Shown in pieces: positions 14,453-24,597 of a stretch of DNA of 34,174 bases. The stretch is from assembly GCA_003141955.1 (NCBI GenBank), contig PLOC01000081.1:1-34174 (forward strand), read 5' to 3'. A program made the translations under genes and the position numbers. A model generated the notes under the pieces. That model was given only the letters and a program-made list of their open reading frames with translations, was not told where the DNA came from and ran no database searches. The DNA comes from Chloroflexota bacterium. GTDB lineage: Bacteria > Chloroflexota > Limnocylindria > Limnocylindrales > CSP1-4. Position 1 is the first letter of the stretch. Each line of letters opens with the position of its first letter.

Positions 14453-17400
14453 ATGGAATCCAAGTTGGGCCAGACTGGCGGTCCGCGAGCCCAGGGCCTG
14501 TACGACCCGGCCTTCGAGCACGACGCGTGCGGCTTCGGCTTCGTCGTGGACGTCGCCGGCCGGCCGTCCCACGCCATCGTCCGCGACGCCCTGACTGTCC
14601 TCGTCAACCTCGAACACCGCGGCGCCACCGGCTCCGAGAAGAACACCGGCGACGGCGCCGGATTGACCCTCCAGATACCCCATCGCTTCCTGTTCGAGAT
14701 GGCGGCGAGGTCCGGGGTCCGGCTGCGGGGTCGGGGCGGCTACGGCGTCGGCATGGTCTTCCTTCCGCCGGACAAGGTCAGCCGGGTCGAGTGCTTCCGT
14801 CTCTTCGAGCGCGTGGTCGAGGAAGAGGGCCTCCACTTCCTGGGCTGGCGCGAAGTGCCCACCGACAACACCGGCCTCGGCGCGAGCGCGAAGGCCAGCC
14901 AGCCCCTCATCCGCCAGGTCTTCATCGACCGGCCCGAGGGAATGGTCGAGGACCTGGCTTTCGAGCGGAAGCTCTACATCGCCCGCCGCCTGGTCGAGAA
15001 GGCCGTCGCGCGCTCGGCGATTCCGAGCCGCGGCGACTTCTACATTCCCTCGCTCAGCTGCCGCACGATCGTCTACAAGGGCATGCTCAATGCCTCACAG
15101 TTGAGGACGTTCTACCCGGATCTCCTCGACGAGCGCGTCGAGAGCGCCATCGCCATGGTCCACTCGCGCTTCTCGACCAACACGTTCCCATCGTGGGCGC
15201 GCGCGCACCCGTACCGCTACATCTCGCACAACGGCGAGATCAACACCCTGCGCGGCAACGTCAACTGGATGCACGCCCGCCAGTCGCAATTCAATTCCAA
15301 GCTGTTCGGCGACGAGCTGACTAAGGCCCTGCCGGCGATCGACACCGAAGGGTCGGACTCGGCCATCCTCGACAACACCCTCGAGCTGCTCTACCTCTCG
15401 GGGCGGAGTCTCGCGCACGGCCTGATGATGATGGTGCCGGAGCCATGGCAGCATCACGAGTCGATGGCGCCCGAGAAGAAGGCCTTCTACGAGTTCCACG
15501 CCTGCCTGATGGAGCCGTGGGACGGGCCCGCCTCGATCGCATTCACTGACGGCATCCGCATCGGGGCCACGCTGGACCGCAATGGCCTGCGGCCGGCCCG
15601 CTACTACATCACCGCCGACGGCCGCGTCGTGATGGCGTCCGAGGCCGGCGTGCTGGATATCCCGCCCGATCAGATCGTGGCCAAGGGCCGCCTTCAGCCG
15701 GGACGCATGTTCCTGGTCGACACGGCCGAGCAGCGCATCGTCGCGGACGACGAGCTCAAGCACCGCGTCGTCACTGAGCACCCCTACGAGGAGTGGCTCC
15801 GCGAGTGGCTGGTCAAGCTGACCGAGCTGCCGCCCCCGCCGCGCGTCATCGAGCCTGATCACGAGACCGTCCTGCGCCGCCAGGAGGTCTTCGGCTACAC
15901 CGCCGAGGACGTGCGCATCCTGATCAACCCGATGGCCGCCACCGGTACCGAGCCGGTCGGCGCCATGGGCAACGACGCCGCGCTGGCCGTGCTCTCAGAG
16001 CGGCCGCAGCTCCTCTACTCGTACTTCAAGCAGCTCTTCGCCCAGGTCACGAACCCGCCGATCGACGCCATCCGCGAAGAGATCATCATGGCCACCGAGA
16101 TGGCGATCGGGCCCGAGGGCAACCTCCTGGAGCCGGAACCAACGGCGGCCCACCAGCTCGAGCTGCCGTCGCCGGTCCTCTCGAACGAAGAGCTCGAGAA
16201 AATCCGGCACCTCTCCACGGGCGACCCGCACGGATTCAAGACGATCACCCTGCCGATCCTCTATCAGGTGGCCGACGGTGGCGCCGGGCTCCGCAAGGCG
16301 ATCGAGGCGCTCCGCGACCGCGCCTCGGAGGCGATCGCCGAGGGCCACAACGTCATCATCCTCTCGGACCGCGGCCACAACGCCGACGAAGCCCCGATCC
16401 CGGCGCTTCTGGCGGTCTCGGCCGTCCACCACCACCTGGTCCGAGCCGGCACGCGCACCCTCGCCGGCCTCGTCCTCGAGTCCGGTGAGCCGCGCGAAGT
16501 CCATCACTTCGCCCTGCTTCTCGGGTACGGCGCCAGCGCCGTCAACCCATACCTCGCCTTCGAGACCGTCCACGACCAGGTTCGCCTGGGGATGATCTCC
16601 GGCTCGGCCGAGCTGGCCGAGAAGAAGTACCGCAAGGCCATCGCCAAGGGGATCGTCAAGGTCATCTCCAAGATGGGCATCAGCACCATCCAGAGCTACC
16701 ATGGCGCCCAGGTCTTCGAGGCGGTGGGGCTCAACCAGGACTTCGTCGACGAGTACTTCACCGGGACGCCGACTCGCATCGGCGGCGTCGGCATCGACGT
16801 CATCGCCCGCGAAGTGAAGATGCGCCAGGACCGCGCGTATCCGCCCAAGCGGCCGATCTACCACAAGCAGCTCGGCACCGGCGGCAACGTCCAGTTCCGG
16901 GTCGACGGCGAGCGTCACCTCTTCAACCCGCTCTCGATCGCACACCTGCAATACGCCGCCCGGAGCGGCAGCTACACGGCGTTTCGGGAGTACTCGAAGC
17001 TCATCGACGACCAGTCAGAGGGGCTGTGCACGCTGCGCGGCCTGATGGACTTCAAGCCGAACCACCGTCATCCGCTCATCCTCGACGAGGTCGAGCCGGT
17101 CGAGTCGATCGTTCGCCGCTTCAAGACGGGCGCGATGAGCTACGGCTCGATCTCGCGCGAGGCCCACGAGGCGCTCGCAATTGCCATGAACCGCCTCGGA
17201 GCCAAGTCGAACACCGGCGAGGGCGGCGAGGATCCGGCCCGCTTCGAAGCCCTGCCCAACGGCGACTCACTCAAGAGCGCCATCAAGCAGGTCGCATCGG
17301 GCCGATTCGGCGTGACCAGCGAATACCTGGTCAGCGCCCGCGAGATCCAGATCAAGATGGCCCAGGGCGCCAAGCCCGGCGAGGGCGGCCAGCTCCCCGG

Positions 17401-19096
17401 CCACAAGGTCTACCCCTGGATCGCCAAGGTCCGCCACTCGACTCCCGGCGTGGGCCTGATCAGCCCGCCACCGCACCACGACATCTACTCCATCGAAGAT
17501 CTGGCCGAGCTGATCCACGACCTCAAGAACGCCAACCCCGACGCCCGTATATCCGTGAAGCTCGTCTCCGAGGTGGGCGTCGGGACGATCGCCGCGGGCG
17601 TCGCCAAGGCCCATGCGGACGTGATCCTGATCAGCGGCCACGACGGCGGCACGGGCGCTTCGCCGTTGTCGTCCATCAAACACGCGGGCCTGCCCTGGGA
17701 GCTCGGCATCGCCGAGACGAACCAGGTCCTGCTCATCAACGACCTGCGCTCGCGCGTGGCGATCGAAGTGGACGGCCAGATGAAGACCGGTCGCGACGTG
17801 GTGATCGGCGCGCTCCTCGGTGCCGAGGAGTTCGGCTTCTCCACGGCGCCGCTGGTCACGCTGGGCTGCGTGATGATGCGCGTCTGCCATCTCAACACCT
17901 GCCCCGTCGGCATCGCCACGCAGGACCCCGAGCTGCGCAAGCGCTTCAGCGGCGATCCGCAGTACGTGGTCAACTTCATGACCTTCGTGGCCCGGGAAGT
18001 CCGCGAGTACATGGCTATGTTGGGATTCCGGACCTTCGAGGAGATGGTCGGCCACTCCGAGCGGCTCGAGATGCGCCGTGCGATCGACCACTGGAAGGCC
18101 CACAACCTCGATTTCAGCCGGATCCTCTTCCAGCCCCAGGTGCCCAAGACGACCGGCCGGACGTGCCAGATCACGCAGGAGCACAAGATCGAGCTCTCGC
18201 TCGACTCCACGACGCTCATCCCGCTCTGCAAGCCCGCGCTGGAGCGGGGCGAGAAGGTCGAGGCGGACCTGCCGGTCCACAACACCAACCGTGTCGTGGC
18301 CACGTCCCTCGGCTCCGAGGTGACGCGCCGCTACGGCGCCGCCGGCCTGCCCGAGGACACGATCAAGCTCCACTTCCGTGGCTCGGCCGGCCAGAGCTTC
18401 GGGGCGTTTGTGCCGAAGGGCATCACCCTCACCCTGGAGGGCGACGCCAACGACTACCTGGGCAAGGGTCTTTCGGGCGGCAAGATCGTCCTGTTCCCGC
18501 CGCGCGAGGCTACCTTCGTGGCGGAGGAGAACGTCATCACCGGCAACGTCGCCCTCTACGGCGCCACGTCCGGCGAGGCCTACATCCGCGGTATGGCCGG
18601 CGAGCGCTTCGGCGTCCGCAACTCCGGCGTCAGCGCCGTGGTGGAGGGCGTCGGCGACCACGGCTGCGAGTACATGACCGGCGGCCGCGTCGTCGTCATC
18701 GGCAAGACGGGCCGCAACTTCGCCGCTGGCATGTCGGGCGGCATCGCCTACGTCCTCGACGAGAGCGGCGAAGGCGGCGCCGCCGGCGGAGGCTTCGAGC
18801 GGGTCTGCAACAAGGAGATGGTGCAGCTCTTCCCGCTCTCGGATCCCAGTGAGATTGCCGAGATCCGCCGGCTGCTGGAGCGCCATGTCGAGTACACCGC
18901 CAGCCCGCGAGGCAGAGCCCTGCTCGACGAATGGGATACCACCGTCAGCCGGTTCATCCGCGTCGTCCCGAACGACTACCGCCGCGTCATCGAGGCGCAG
19001 GCCCGAATGCTCGAGAAAGGGCTCTCGCAGGAGGAAGCCGAGATGGCCGCCTTCGAGGAGAACGTGATGGACGCGCGCCGAGTGGCGGGCAACTGA
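14453..19096 (+). CDS. gltB: Glutamate synthase (NADPH) large subunit
   Basis: The 1547-aa alpha subunit of glutamate synthase, which with GltD makes two glutamates from glutamine and 2-oxoglutarate. Domains run in order: Ntn-type glutaminase whose catalytic cysteine is C26 (HDACGFGF) after a short propeptide; a central domain; an FMN-binding (alpha/beta)8 synthase domain with its 3Fe-4S cysteines C1139, C1145 and C1150; and a C-terminal beta-helix with Gly-rich repeats (about 1270-1500). Ammonia channels between the two active sites. The length matches the bacterial family. ATG 14453 is used because it leaves a propeptide of normal length; the ribosome-binding site is weak. gltD follows after 2 nt. 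Confidence 0.98.
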   Translation: MESKLGQTGGPRAQGLYDPAFEHDACGFGFVVDVAGRPSHAIVRDALTVLVNLEHRGATGSEKNTGDGAGLTLQIPHRFLFEMAARSGVRLRGRGGYGVGMVFLPPDKVSRVECFRLFERVVEEEGLHFLGWREVPTDNTGLGASAKASQPLIRQVFIDRPEGMVEDLAFERKLYIARRLVEKAVARSAIPSRGDFYIPSLSCRTIVYKGMLNASQLRTFYPDLLDERVESAIAMVHSRFSTNTFPSWARAHPYRYISHNGEINTLRGNVNWMHARQSQFNSKLFGDELTKALPAIDTEGSDSAILDNTLELLYLSGRSLAHGLMMMVPEPWQHHESMAPEKKAFYEFHACLMEPWDGPASIAFTDGIRIGATLDRNGLRPARYYITADGRVVMASEAGVLDIPPDQIVAKGRLQPGRMFLVDTAEQRIVADDELKHRVVTEHPYEEWLREWLVKLTELPPPPRVIEPDHETVLRRQEVFGYTAEDVRILINPMAATGTEPVGAMGNDAALAVLSERPQLLYSYFKQLFAQVTNPPIDAIREEIIMATEMAIGPEGNLLEPEPTAAHQLELPSPVLSNEELEKIRHLSTGDPHGFKTITLPILYQVADGGAGLRKAIEALRDRASEAIAEGHNVIILSDRGHNADEAPIPALLAVSAVHHHLVRAGTRTLAGLVLESGEPREVHHFALLLGYGASAVNPYLAFETVHDQVRLGMISGSAELAEKKYRKAIAKGIVKVISKMGISTIQSYHGAQVFEAVGLNQDFVDEYFTGTPTRIGGVGIDVIAREVKMRQDRAYPPKRPIYHKQLGTGGNVQFRVDGERHLFNPLSIAHLQYAARSGSYTAFREYSKLIDDQSEGLCTLRGLMDFKPNHRHPLILDEVEPVESIVRRFKTGAMSYGSISREAHEALAIAMNRLGAKSNTGEGGEDPARFEALPNGDSLKSAIKQVASGRFGVTSEYLVSAREIQIKMAQGAKPGEGGQLPGHKVYPWIAKVRHSTPGVGLISPPPHHDIYSIEDLAELIHDLKNANPDARISVKLVSEVGVGTIAAGVAKAHADVILISGHDGGTGASPLSSIKHAGLPWELGIAETNQVLLINDLRSRVAIEVDGQMKTGRDVVIGALLGAEEFGFSTAPLVTLGCVMMRVCHLNTCPVGIATQDPELRKRFSGDPQYVVNFMTFVAREVREYMAMLGFRTFEEMVGHSERLEMRRAIDHWKAHNLDFSRILFQPQVPKTTGRTCQITQEHKIELSLDSTTLIPLCKPALERGEKVEADLPVHNTNRVVATSLGSEVTRRYGAAGLPEDTIKLHFRGSAGQSFGAFVPKGITLTLEGDANDYLGKGLSGGKIVLFPPREATFVAEENVITGNVALYGATSGEAYIRGMAGERFGVRNSGVSAVVEGVGDHGCEYMTGGRVVVIGKTGRNFAAGMSGGIAYVLDESGEGGAAGGGFERVCNKEMVQLFPLSDPSEIAEIRRLLERHVEYTASPRGRALLDEWDTTVSRFIRVVPNDYRRVIEAQARMLEKGLSQEEAEMAAFEENVMDARRVAGN

Positions 19097-19098
19097 CG

Positions 19099-20577
19099 AT
19101 GGGGAAGCCGACCGGTTTCATGGAGTTCGAGCGCGAGCCGGCCCACGTTCGGCCGCCGCTGGAGCGGGTCAAGGACTGGAGCGAGACACACCCGGAGTAC
19201 GCCGAGAAGACCCTCCGCGACCAGGGCGCCCGGTGCATGGATTGCGGCATCCCCTACTGCCACACCGGCGCGCTGGTCAACGGCCTGGCGCTGGGCTGCC
19301 CGATCAACAACCTGATTCCCGAGTGGAACGATTTCGTCTATCGCGGCCAGTGGCGCGAGGCGATCATCCGCCTCCACAAGACCAACAACTTTCCCGAGTT
19401 CACCGGGCGCGTCTGCCCGGCTCCGTGCGAGGGCTCGTGCACGGTCGGGATCAACCAGCCGCCCGTCACGATCAAGACCATCGAGAACGAGATCATCGAA
19501 CGCGCCTTCCGCGAGGGCTGGGTCGTCGCGGAGCCGCCGCTGGCCCGCACCGGCTTCAGCGTGGCGGTCGTCGGCAGCGGGCCGGCCGGCCTCGCCGCCG
19601 CGGCGCAGCTCAACCGGGCCGGCCACGAAGTCACGGTCTACGAGCGCGACGATCGTGTCGGTGGCCTGCTCATGTACGGCATCCCGAACATGAAGCTGGA
19701 CAAGGCCGTCATCGACCGGCGCGTCAAGCTGCTCGCCGAAGAGGGCATCGAGTTCGTCACCGGCGTCGCCGTCGGGAAGGACGTGGCGGCCGAGAAGCTC
19801 ACGGCCGACTTCGACGCCGTCGTGCTGGCGACCGGCTCCACGGTGCCGCGGGATCTGCGGGTCGAGGGCCGCGAGCTCGCCGGCGTGCACTTCGCCATGG
19901 AGTTCCTGACCGCCAACACCCGGGCGCTCCTGGGTGGCCCGGCCGCGCCGATCTCCGCCGCCGGCAAGAACGTGGTCGTCATCGGCGGCGGCGACACCGG
20001 CACCGACTGCGTGGGAACGGCCATCCGCCAGGGCGCGAACAGCGTCGTCCAGCTGGAGATCCTGCCCCGCCCGCCGGAGACGCGAGCCGCCGACAACCCG
20101 TGGCCGCAGTGGCCCAAGGTCTACAAGATGGACTACGGCCAGGAAGAGGCCGCCGCCCTGTGGGGCGCCGACCCGCGCCGCTATCTCATCAACACGCGCC
20201 GCCTGATCGGCGACGACGCCGGCCGCGTCACCGCCATCGAGACGATCGAGATCGAATGGGTCCACGGCTCGAGCGGACGGCCGGAGATGTGCGAGTGCGA
20301 AGGCACCGAGAAGGTCCTGGAGGCGGACCTGGTCCTGATCGCCATGGGCTTCGTCGGTCCGGCGCCCGAGCTGCCGACCGCCTTCGGCTGCAAACTCGAC
20401 CACCGCGGCAACATCGTCCGCGACGACGACATGATGACCACCGCCCCGGGCGTGTTCGCCGCCGGCGACTGCTCGCGCGGCCAGTCGCTGGTCGTGTGGG
20501 CGATCCACGAGGGTCGCCTGGCGGCCCGCGGCGTCGATCGGTTCCTGATGTTCGGCGAGACGGTGCTGCCGGGCTGA
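19099..20577 (+). CDS. gltD: Glutamate synthase (NADPH) small subunit
   Basis: The 492-aa beta subunit passes electrons from NADPH through FAD and two 4Fe-4S clusters to GltB. The N-terminal cysteines C46, C49, C54, C67 and C106, C110, C114 lie in the usual two cluster-binding groups. The FAD site is [15 protein letters not shown] (from about 158), the NADPH site [15 protein letters not shown] (about 296-310) and the second FAD contact [17 protein letters not shown] near the C-terminus. The start at ATG 19099 lies 2 nt after the gltB stop, so translation is coupled. Only 7 nt separate its stop from the convergent anti-sigma gene. Confidence 0.98.
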   Translation: MGKPTGFMEFEREPAHVRPPLERVKDWSETHPEYAEKTLRDQGARCMDCGIPYCHTGALVNGLALGCPINNLIPEWNDFVYRGQWREAIIRLHKTNNFPEFTGRVCPAPCEGSCTVGINQPPVTIKTIENEIIERAFREGWVVAEPPLARTGFSVAVVGSGPAGLAAAAQLNRAGHEVTVYERDDRVGGLLMYGIPNMKLDKAVIDRRVKLLAEEGIEFVTGVAVGKDVAAEKLTADFDAVVLATGSTVPRDLRVEGRELAGVHFAMEFLTANTRALLGGPAAPISAAGKNVVVIGGGDTGTDCVGTAIRQGANSVVQLEILPRPPETRAADNPWPQWPKVYKMDYGQEEAAALWGADPRRYLINTRRLIGDDAGRVTAIETIEIEWVHGSSGRPEMCECEGTEKVLEADLVLIAMGFVGPAPELPTAFGCKLDHRGNIVRDDDMMTTAPGVFAAGDCSRGQSLVVWAIHEGRLAARGVDRFLMFGETVLPG

Positions 20578-20584
20578 GAGGCGG

Positions 20585-23032
20585 TCAGGCGCCCAGACTG
20601 AGCCGGACGAGCGAACTGGTGCCGCCGGCCGTCTCCACCGCCCACAGCCGTCCCTGGCCGTCGAACGCGAGCATCACGATCTGCGGCGCCGAGCCGGCCT
20701 CGAAGATTCCCTGGGCCGACACCTTGCCTTCCGCGTCGCGCCACTGGATCACGCCGGCGGCGCTGCTGTAGAGCACGGCCGTGCCGTCCGGGCCGGCCGC
20801 GACCAGATCGGCCGAAGCCATGACCGGCTCGATCATGGCCGCCCCGCCGTTCGCATCGATCCAGCCCGGCGGCGTGCCGGCGAGGAGCACCAAGTCCCCG
20901 ACCGCCGCCAGCGCCGGCGCCTGGAACTTGAGGTTCGACAGGGTCTGGCTCCCGGTGGCGTCGACGCCGAGGCAGAGGCCGCTGGCCGGGTCCACCAGAA
21001 CGAAGACCCGACCTCCTGCCACGACCACGCCTCCGGTCATCGGGAAGCCGTCCGAGACGTCGATACTGCCGGTGACCTTCGGCGAGCCGTCCACCCGGGC
21101 CAGCGATCTCACCCAGTTTCGGGCGATCAGAGCATTGCCGCTGGCGTCGAAGGCGATCCCTGCGATCCACGGATCGGCTTTCCCGAGCTTGGGATCGGCC
21201 TGGACGTCCGGACCCGAAGCCGGAAGCGTCAGGCTGGTCTGGCCGGCCGTTGCGGGGTCGTAGACGATCAGGTCGTAGCCGGCGCCGATCCAGAGCCGGC
21301 CGTCGGGCGCGATGGCCAGCCGGTCGCGTGTCTCGTCGTATGTGGTGCCCGCGATGGGGCTGCTGGACAACTTCGCCGTGGCCACGTTGTAGCGGTACAG
21401 GTCGATCGGCCCGCCCGACTCGCCGCCGAGGAACCAGAAGGCGTCGCGCGCCGGGTCCGAAACGAGGGCGCCGACGGGCCCGGGAAGGGCCGTACGGTCG
21501 AGCTCCGCGATTGCCTGTGGCGAGGCGATCGGCGTCGGCAGGGCGCCGGCGATCGAGCCGGGCAGGTCGGTGACCGCAAGGAGCGCCAGCGAAGTGCCGT
21601 CCGAGGATGGGACGGCCAGCATCCGGCCGTCCGGCGACCACCAGCGCTGCTGGAGGGCCGAAACGGCCTGGTCGGACGCCTGGTTGGCGTCTACAAGAAG
21701 GCTCGTCGACGACAGGTCCAGCAGCGTGGTGGTCCAGTCCGCGGCGACGATGCGTCGGACTGCCCCCGTGGAATCGACGACGAGCCACGAGCCGGCCGGC
21801 GACGGAACCTGCCATTCGCCACTGCCGACGACGGCGCTGGCAGAGGCGCCCGAGCGCAGGTTGAGCATCTCCAATGTCGCGCCGGCCTGGTAGTAGAGAT
21901 GGTCGTCATCGAACCAGCCCAGAAAGCGGGCCCCGGCGATCGTCTGGACCGAGCCGCCGGCAATCGTGACGATCTCGAGATCCGCGTCCGATTGGGCGGC
22001 GAGCCTGGTCGCTGATGGATTGAACGCCATCTCGCCGCGGACATTCGGGGCGGTTGCCAGGACACGTCCCGAGGCGAAGTCGACCACGTCGACCGAGCCC
22101 TTCCAGCCGTGCAACTCGACGTCCTGACTGCCGCCCTCGAGATGACCAAGCAGTACGAGCTTTCCGTCTGGCGACCAGCCGTACGGCGTGGCTTTCTCGC
22201 CGACCTTCACGTACTGCCCGTTCTCATACCAGTCGACAAGTGGGTCGCATGTGCAGCCGGGCACGGCCACGATGATCGCCGCCGAGCCGTAGCCGTTGCC
22301 GACCACCCACGAGTTGGAGGTGGGCCCGCCCGTGTACGGCTCATCGATGCTGGCCACGTGGCCGTTGCCGGAGATGAGGTGGGTCGCGTCCAGCCAGCCT
22401 TCGAACTGCCCGTACGCGGAGACCTGTTTGCCGGATCGGTCGTAGACGATGCTTCCCGATTCGTCCGAGACGAGAAGGTGCTGGCCGTCGGGCGACCATT
22501 CGAAGCTCGCATATTGCCCGAGCGGCAGCCGGGCCACGAGGCCCGTGGTTCGCAGCGTTCCGTACGGCGTCGCGCCCGCCATGGACACCGCCGGACCACT
22601 CGACGCGGGCCCCGTCCCGGCGCTTCGCAGGGTGAGGAGCCCGGCCGTGGCGACGACCGCGACCAGGATCGCGACCATGGCCGCCGGGACGGCCGCCCGC
22701 TGGCGCATACCGCGGCCGGCGGATCGGCCGAACCCATCGGGCCGGCTCAGCCTGACGCGAGCGGTCCCCTCGGGTATCTCAAGGCCCCGGTTGAGCGCCC
22801 GGTCGGCCCAGGCGCCGCCCAGGACACCGGCGGTCCGCTCGAAGCCCACGAGCAGGCTCCGGCAGCGGCGGCAGACCCGCAGATGAGCCATCTCACCAGG
22901 CGTAGCGACTCCCGTCTGCCCCGACGGGGCGCCGGTCCCAAAATCGCCGGCCTCCGCGATCGCGTTGAGGCGCGACTCGGCTACGTGCCCGCGCCGTCGG
23001 ATCGTCCCCAATCGTTCACTGAACCGGCTCAT
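20585..23032 (-). CDS. Membrane-bound anti-sigma factor with extracytoplasmic propeller-like domain
   Basis: An 815-aa protein encoded directly after the sigma factor, with a 4-nt overlap (ATGA). Residues 50-57 (HLRVCRRC) form the HxxxCxxC zinc motif of ZAS anti-sigma domains, which bind and silence an ECF sigma factor. Residues 113-136 are a single membrane helix. Residues 150-815 are repeated beta-rich units (SPDGQHLLV, SPDGKLVLLG, SPDGRMLAV, PDGRLWIGA) like WD40/TolB/NHL propellers. They are predicted outside the cell as the sensory part. Release of the sigma factor would follow an outside cue; which cue is unknown. Such a large sensor is unusual for ZAS proteins. Confidence 0.85.
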   Translation of the reverse strand: MSRFSERLGTIRRRGHVAESRLNAIAEAGDFGTGAPSGQTGVATPGEMAHLRVCRRCRSLLVGFERTAGVLGGAWADRALNRGLEIPEGTARVRLSRPDGFGRSAGRGMRQRAAVPAAMVAILVAVVATAGLLTLRSAGTGPASSGPAVSMAGATPYGTLRTTGLVARLPLGQYASFEWSPDGQHLLVSDESGSIVYDRSGKQVSAYGQFEGWLDATHLISGNGHVASIDEPYTGGPTSNSWVVGNGYGSAAIIVAVPGCTCDPLVDWYENGQYVKVGEKATPYGWSPDGKLVLLGHLEGGSQDVELHGWKGSVDVVDFASGRVLATAPNVRGEMAFNPSATRLAAQSDADLEIVTIAGGSVQTIAGARFLGWFDDDHLYYQAGATLEMLNLRSGASASAVVGSGEWQVPSPAGSWLVVDSTGAVRRIVAADWTTTLLDLSSTSLLVDANQASDQAVSALQQRWWSPDGRMLAVPSSDGTSLALLAVTDLPGSIAGALPTPIASPQAIAELDRTALPGPVGALVSDPARDAFWFLGGESGGPIDLYRYNVATAKLSSSPIAGTTYDETRDRLAIAPDGRLWIGAGYDLIVYDPATAGQTSLTLPASGPDVQADPKLGKADPWIAGIAFDASGNALIARNWVRSLARVDGSPKVTGSIDVSDGFPMTGGVVVAGGRVFVLVDPASGLCLGVDATGSQTLSNLKFQAPALAAVGDLVLLAGTPPGWIDANGGAAMIEPVMASADLVAAGPDGTAVLYSSAAGVIQWRDAEGKVSAQGIFEAGSAPQIVMLAFDGQGRLWAVETAGGTSSLVRLSLGA

Positions 23033-23550
23033 CGCGGATTCCTCCCGATCTGCCCCGCGATTGGCTCGTCCGCCGCGAGCAGGCGAGCCAGCTTGCGTCG
23101 GGCCCGCCAGACGCTCGAATAGACCGTTCCGCTCGCGACGCCCATCAGCTCGGCGGCCTCGTCCTGGCGGTAGCCGAGGCCGTAGACCAGCGTCACCGCC
23201 AGGCGCTCCCGCTCCGGCAGCCCGGCGATAGCAGCGGCCACGTCGACGTCCGGGAAGTCAGCGGCCGGCAGGCGCTCGACGTGCTCGGCGTCCAGGTCGG
23301 CGATGCGCCGGCCGCGAGCGCGGCAGGCGCCACGAACCGCCATTCGCCGGACCCACGCCCGTAGCTTGTCCGGGTCACGCAGCTGACCGAGGTGGCGGCG
23401 GGCATGGAGGAGCGCCTCCTGCGCCACGTCCTCGGCGTCGGGGCCGGCGCCCAGGGCGCGCGCCAGGGCCGCGAGGTCGCCGAACAGCGCCGCGTATTGC
23501 GAGTCGAACCCCTCCTGGTCGATCATCTCCCCCGCAATGACGGCTTCCAC
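23029..23550 (-). CDS. ECF-type RNA polymerase sigma factor
   Basis: A 173-aa sigma-70 family protein with only regions 2 and 4. Region 2 carries DAEDVAQEALLHARRHL and LRAWVRRMAVRGACRARGRR (about 38-82). Region 4 carries LPERERLAVTLVYGLGY and the HTH EAAELMGVASGTVYSSVWRARRKL (about 110-155). It directs transcription of stress or envelope genes and is held by the co-encoded anti-sigma factor. The start is uncertain: GTG 23550 is the longest frame and ATG 23526 the alternative; both have purine-rich sequence too close for an ideal ribosome-binding site. Target promoters were not identified. Confidence 0.92.
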   Translation of the reverse strand: MEAVIAGEMIDQEGFDSQYAALFGDLAALARALGAGPDAEDVAQEALLHARRHLGQLRDPDKLRAWVRRMAVRGACRARGRRIADLDAEHVERLPAADFPDVDVAAAIAGLPERERLAVTLVYGLGYRQDEAAELMGVASGTVYSSVWRARRKLARLLAADEPIAGQIGRNPR

Positions 23551-23900
23551 ACCCCTCTAGTGTGCGACAAGCGGCTCGCGCCTTTACAGGGCTCGGCCCC
23601 ATCGTCGGCCGGCTGGACGTATTTGGCCAAATGCAAACCCCGGCAGCACGAGTCCAGCTCGGACGGCTCGGGGACGCCTCGCCCGGAACCCGGGACGCTC
23701 GATCGACCTCAGGCTCACGCTCACTCCCGGCCTCGAAGTCGATCGGCCGGACCGCGGATGGGCCTGGACCGGGGCCCAATCTGGTCTCGTGCTACCCCGG
23801 CTTGAATCTGACCAGAATGCCCCGCGGCAATGCTCGAGGCCAGCCACATGCCCACGCGCGTGCCCTTTCCATTGCCCGTTCGGCGCCCTACCGTTGCGCC
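23551..23900. repeat. Intergenic region with palindrome and inverted CAGATT repeats
   Basis: No gene is supported in these 350 nt between divergent genes. A perfect 12-bp palindrome, ATTTGGCCAAAT, is at 23621-23632. Copies of the dispersed motif near GTCAGATTCRAGCCGG lie on the minus strand at 23795-23812 and 23769-23785. A diverged inverted copy (around 23620-23655, ending in AGCACGAG) faces the 23786-23820 copy, so about 190 nt are bounded by imperfect inverted repeats. Confidence 0.45.
23889..23894 (+). promoter_or_regulatory. -10 hexamer of leaderless promoter (TACCGT)
   Basis: TACCGT ends 6 nt before the ATG at 23901 of the methyltransferase gene. Confidence 0.55.
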
Positions 23901-24533
23901 ATGCCCGCAAACGACCTCGAGACCGAGCGGATCCGGCGGATCTACGACCGGCGATCCGCCTCCGCGCGCTCGAACGGCCGCGACGCCGGCTGCGAGTGGC
24001 TGTGCTCGAAGGCCGACGGCGAAACCCTCGAGATCGGCATCGGACGGGGGCGAACCCTGCCCTTCTATCCTCGCAACGTACACCTGACGGGGATCGAGCT
24101 TAGCGGCGTGGCCGTCGACCTCGCCGAGCGGCGCGCCCGTGAGCTGGGCCTCGACGTGACGCTCCGCCAGGGCGACGCCGCGGCGCTCCCCTACCCCGAC
24201 GAGCACTTCGACACGGTCGTCTTCTGCTACGCCCTGTGCTCGATCCCGGACGACCGCACGGCGGTGGCCGAAGCCGTGCGCGTCCTGCGTCCGGGTGGCC
24301 GAATCCTGCTCATCGAGCACGTCCGCAGCCCGAACCGGCTCGTCCGGACGATCGAGCGCCTGATCGAGCCAATCGCGCTCCGACGAATGGGCGATCACCT
24401 GCTGCGCGAGCCGCTGGACCACGTCCTGGCGGAGGGCCTCGAGGTGGAGACGCTGGAGCGCAGCTGGTTCGGCATGGTCGAGCGGCTGGTCGCTCTCAAG
24501 CCGGACAGCGAAGAACTCGCCGAGGCGGTGTAG
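23901..24533 (+). CDS. Class I SAM-dependent methyltransferase (UbiE-like)
   Basis: A 210-aa Rossmann-fold methyltransferase. Motif I is LEIGIGRG (43-50), the acidic residue after strand 2 is E66 in LTGIELSG, and a typical motif II/III stretch runs GDAAALPYPDEHFDTVVF. A further match is RVLRPGGRILLIEHV, common in UbiE/MenG and phospholipid N-methyltransferases. The substrate cannot be fixed; a lipid or quinone is plausible because of the EHVRSPN pattern. The frame is open upstream to 23562, but ATG 23901 is the family start and has a leaderless-type hexamer. A strong hairpin follows the gene. Confidence 0.87.
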   Translation: MPANDLETERIRRIYDRRSASARSNGRDAGCEWLCSKADGETLEIGIGRGRTLPFYPRNVHLTGIELSGVAVDLAERRARELGLDVTLRQGDAAALPYPDEHFDTVVFCYALCSIPDDRTAVAEAVRVLRPGGRILLIEHVRSPNRLVRTIERLIEPIALRRMGDHLLREPLDHVLAEGLEVETLERSWFGMVERLVALKPDSEELAEAV

Positions 24534-24574
24534 GCGCGGAACCGAACGGCGGCGGCGCCAGGCACCAGCGCAGG

Positions 24575-24597
24575 CGCCGGGCGCCCCGCGCCCGGCG
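24575..24597. terminator. Strong 10-bp hairpin between convergent genes
   Basis: CGCCGGGCGC (24575-24584) pairs perfectly with GCGCCCGGCG (24588-24597) across a 3-nt loop. It sits between the methyltransferase stop (24533) and the lhgO stop codon (24598-24600), so it could serve both directions. No T-run is present. Confidence 0.55.
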
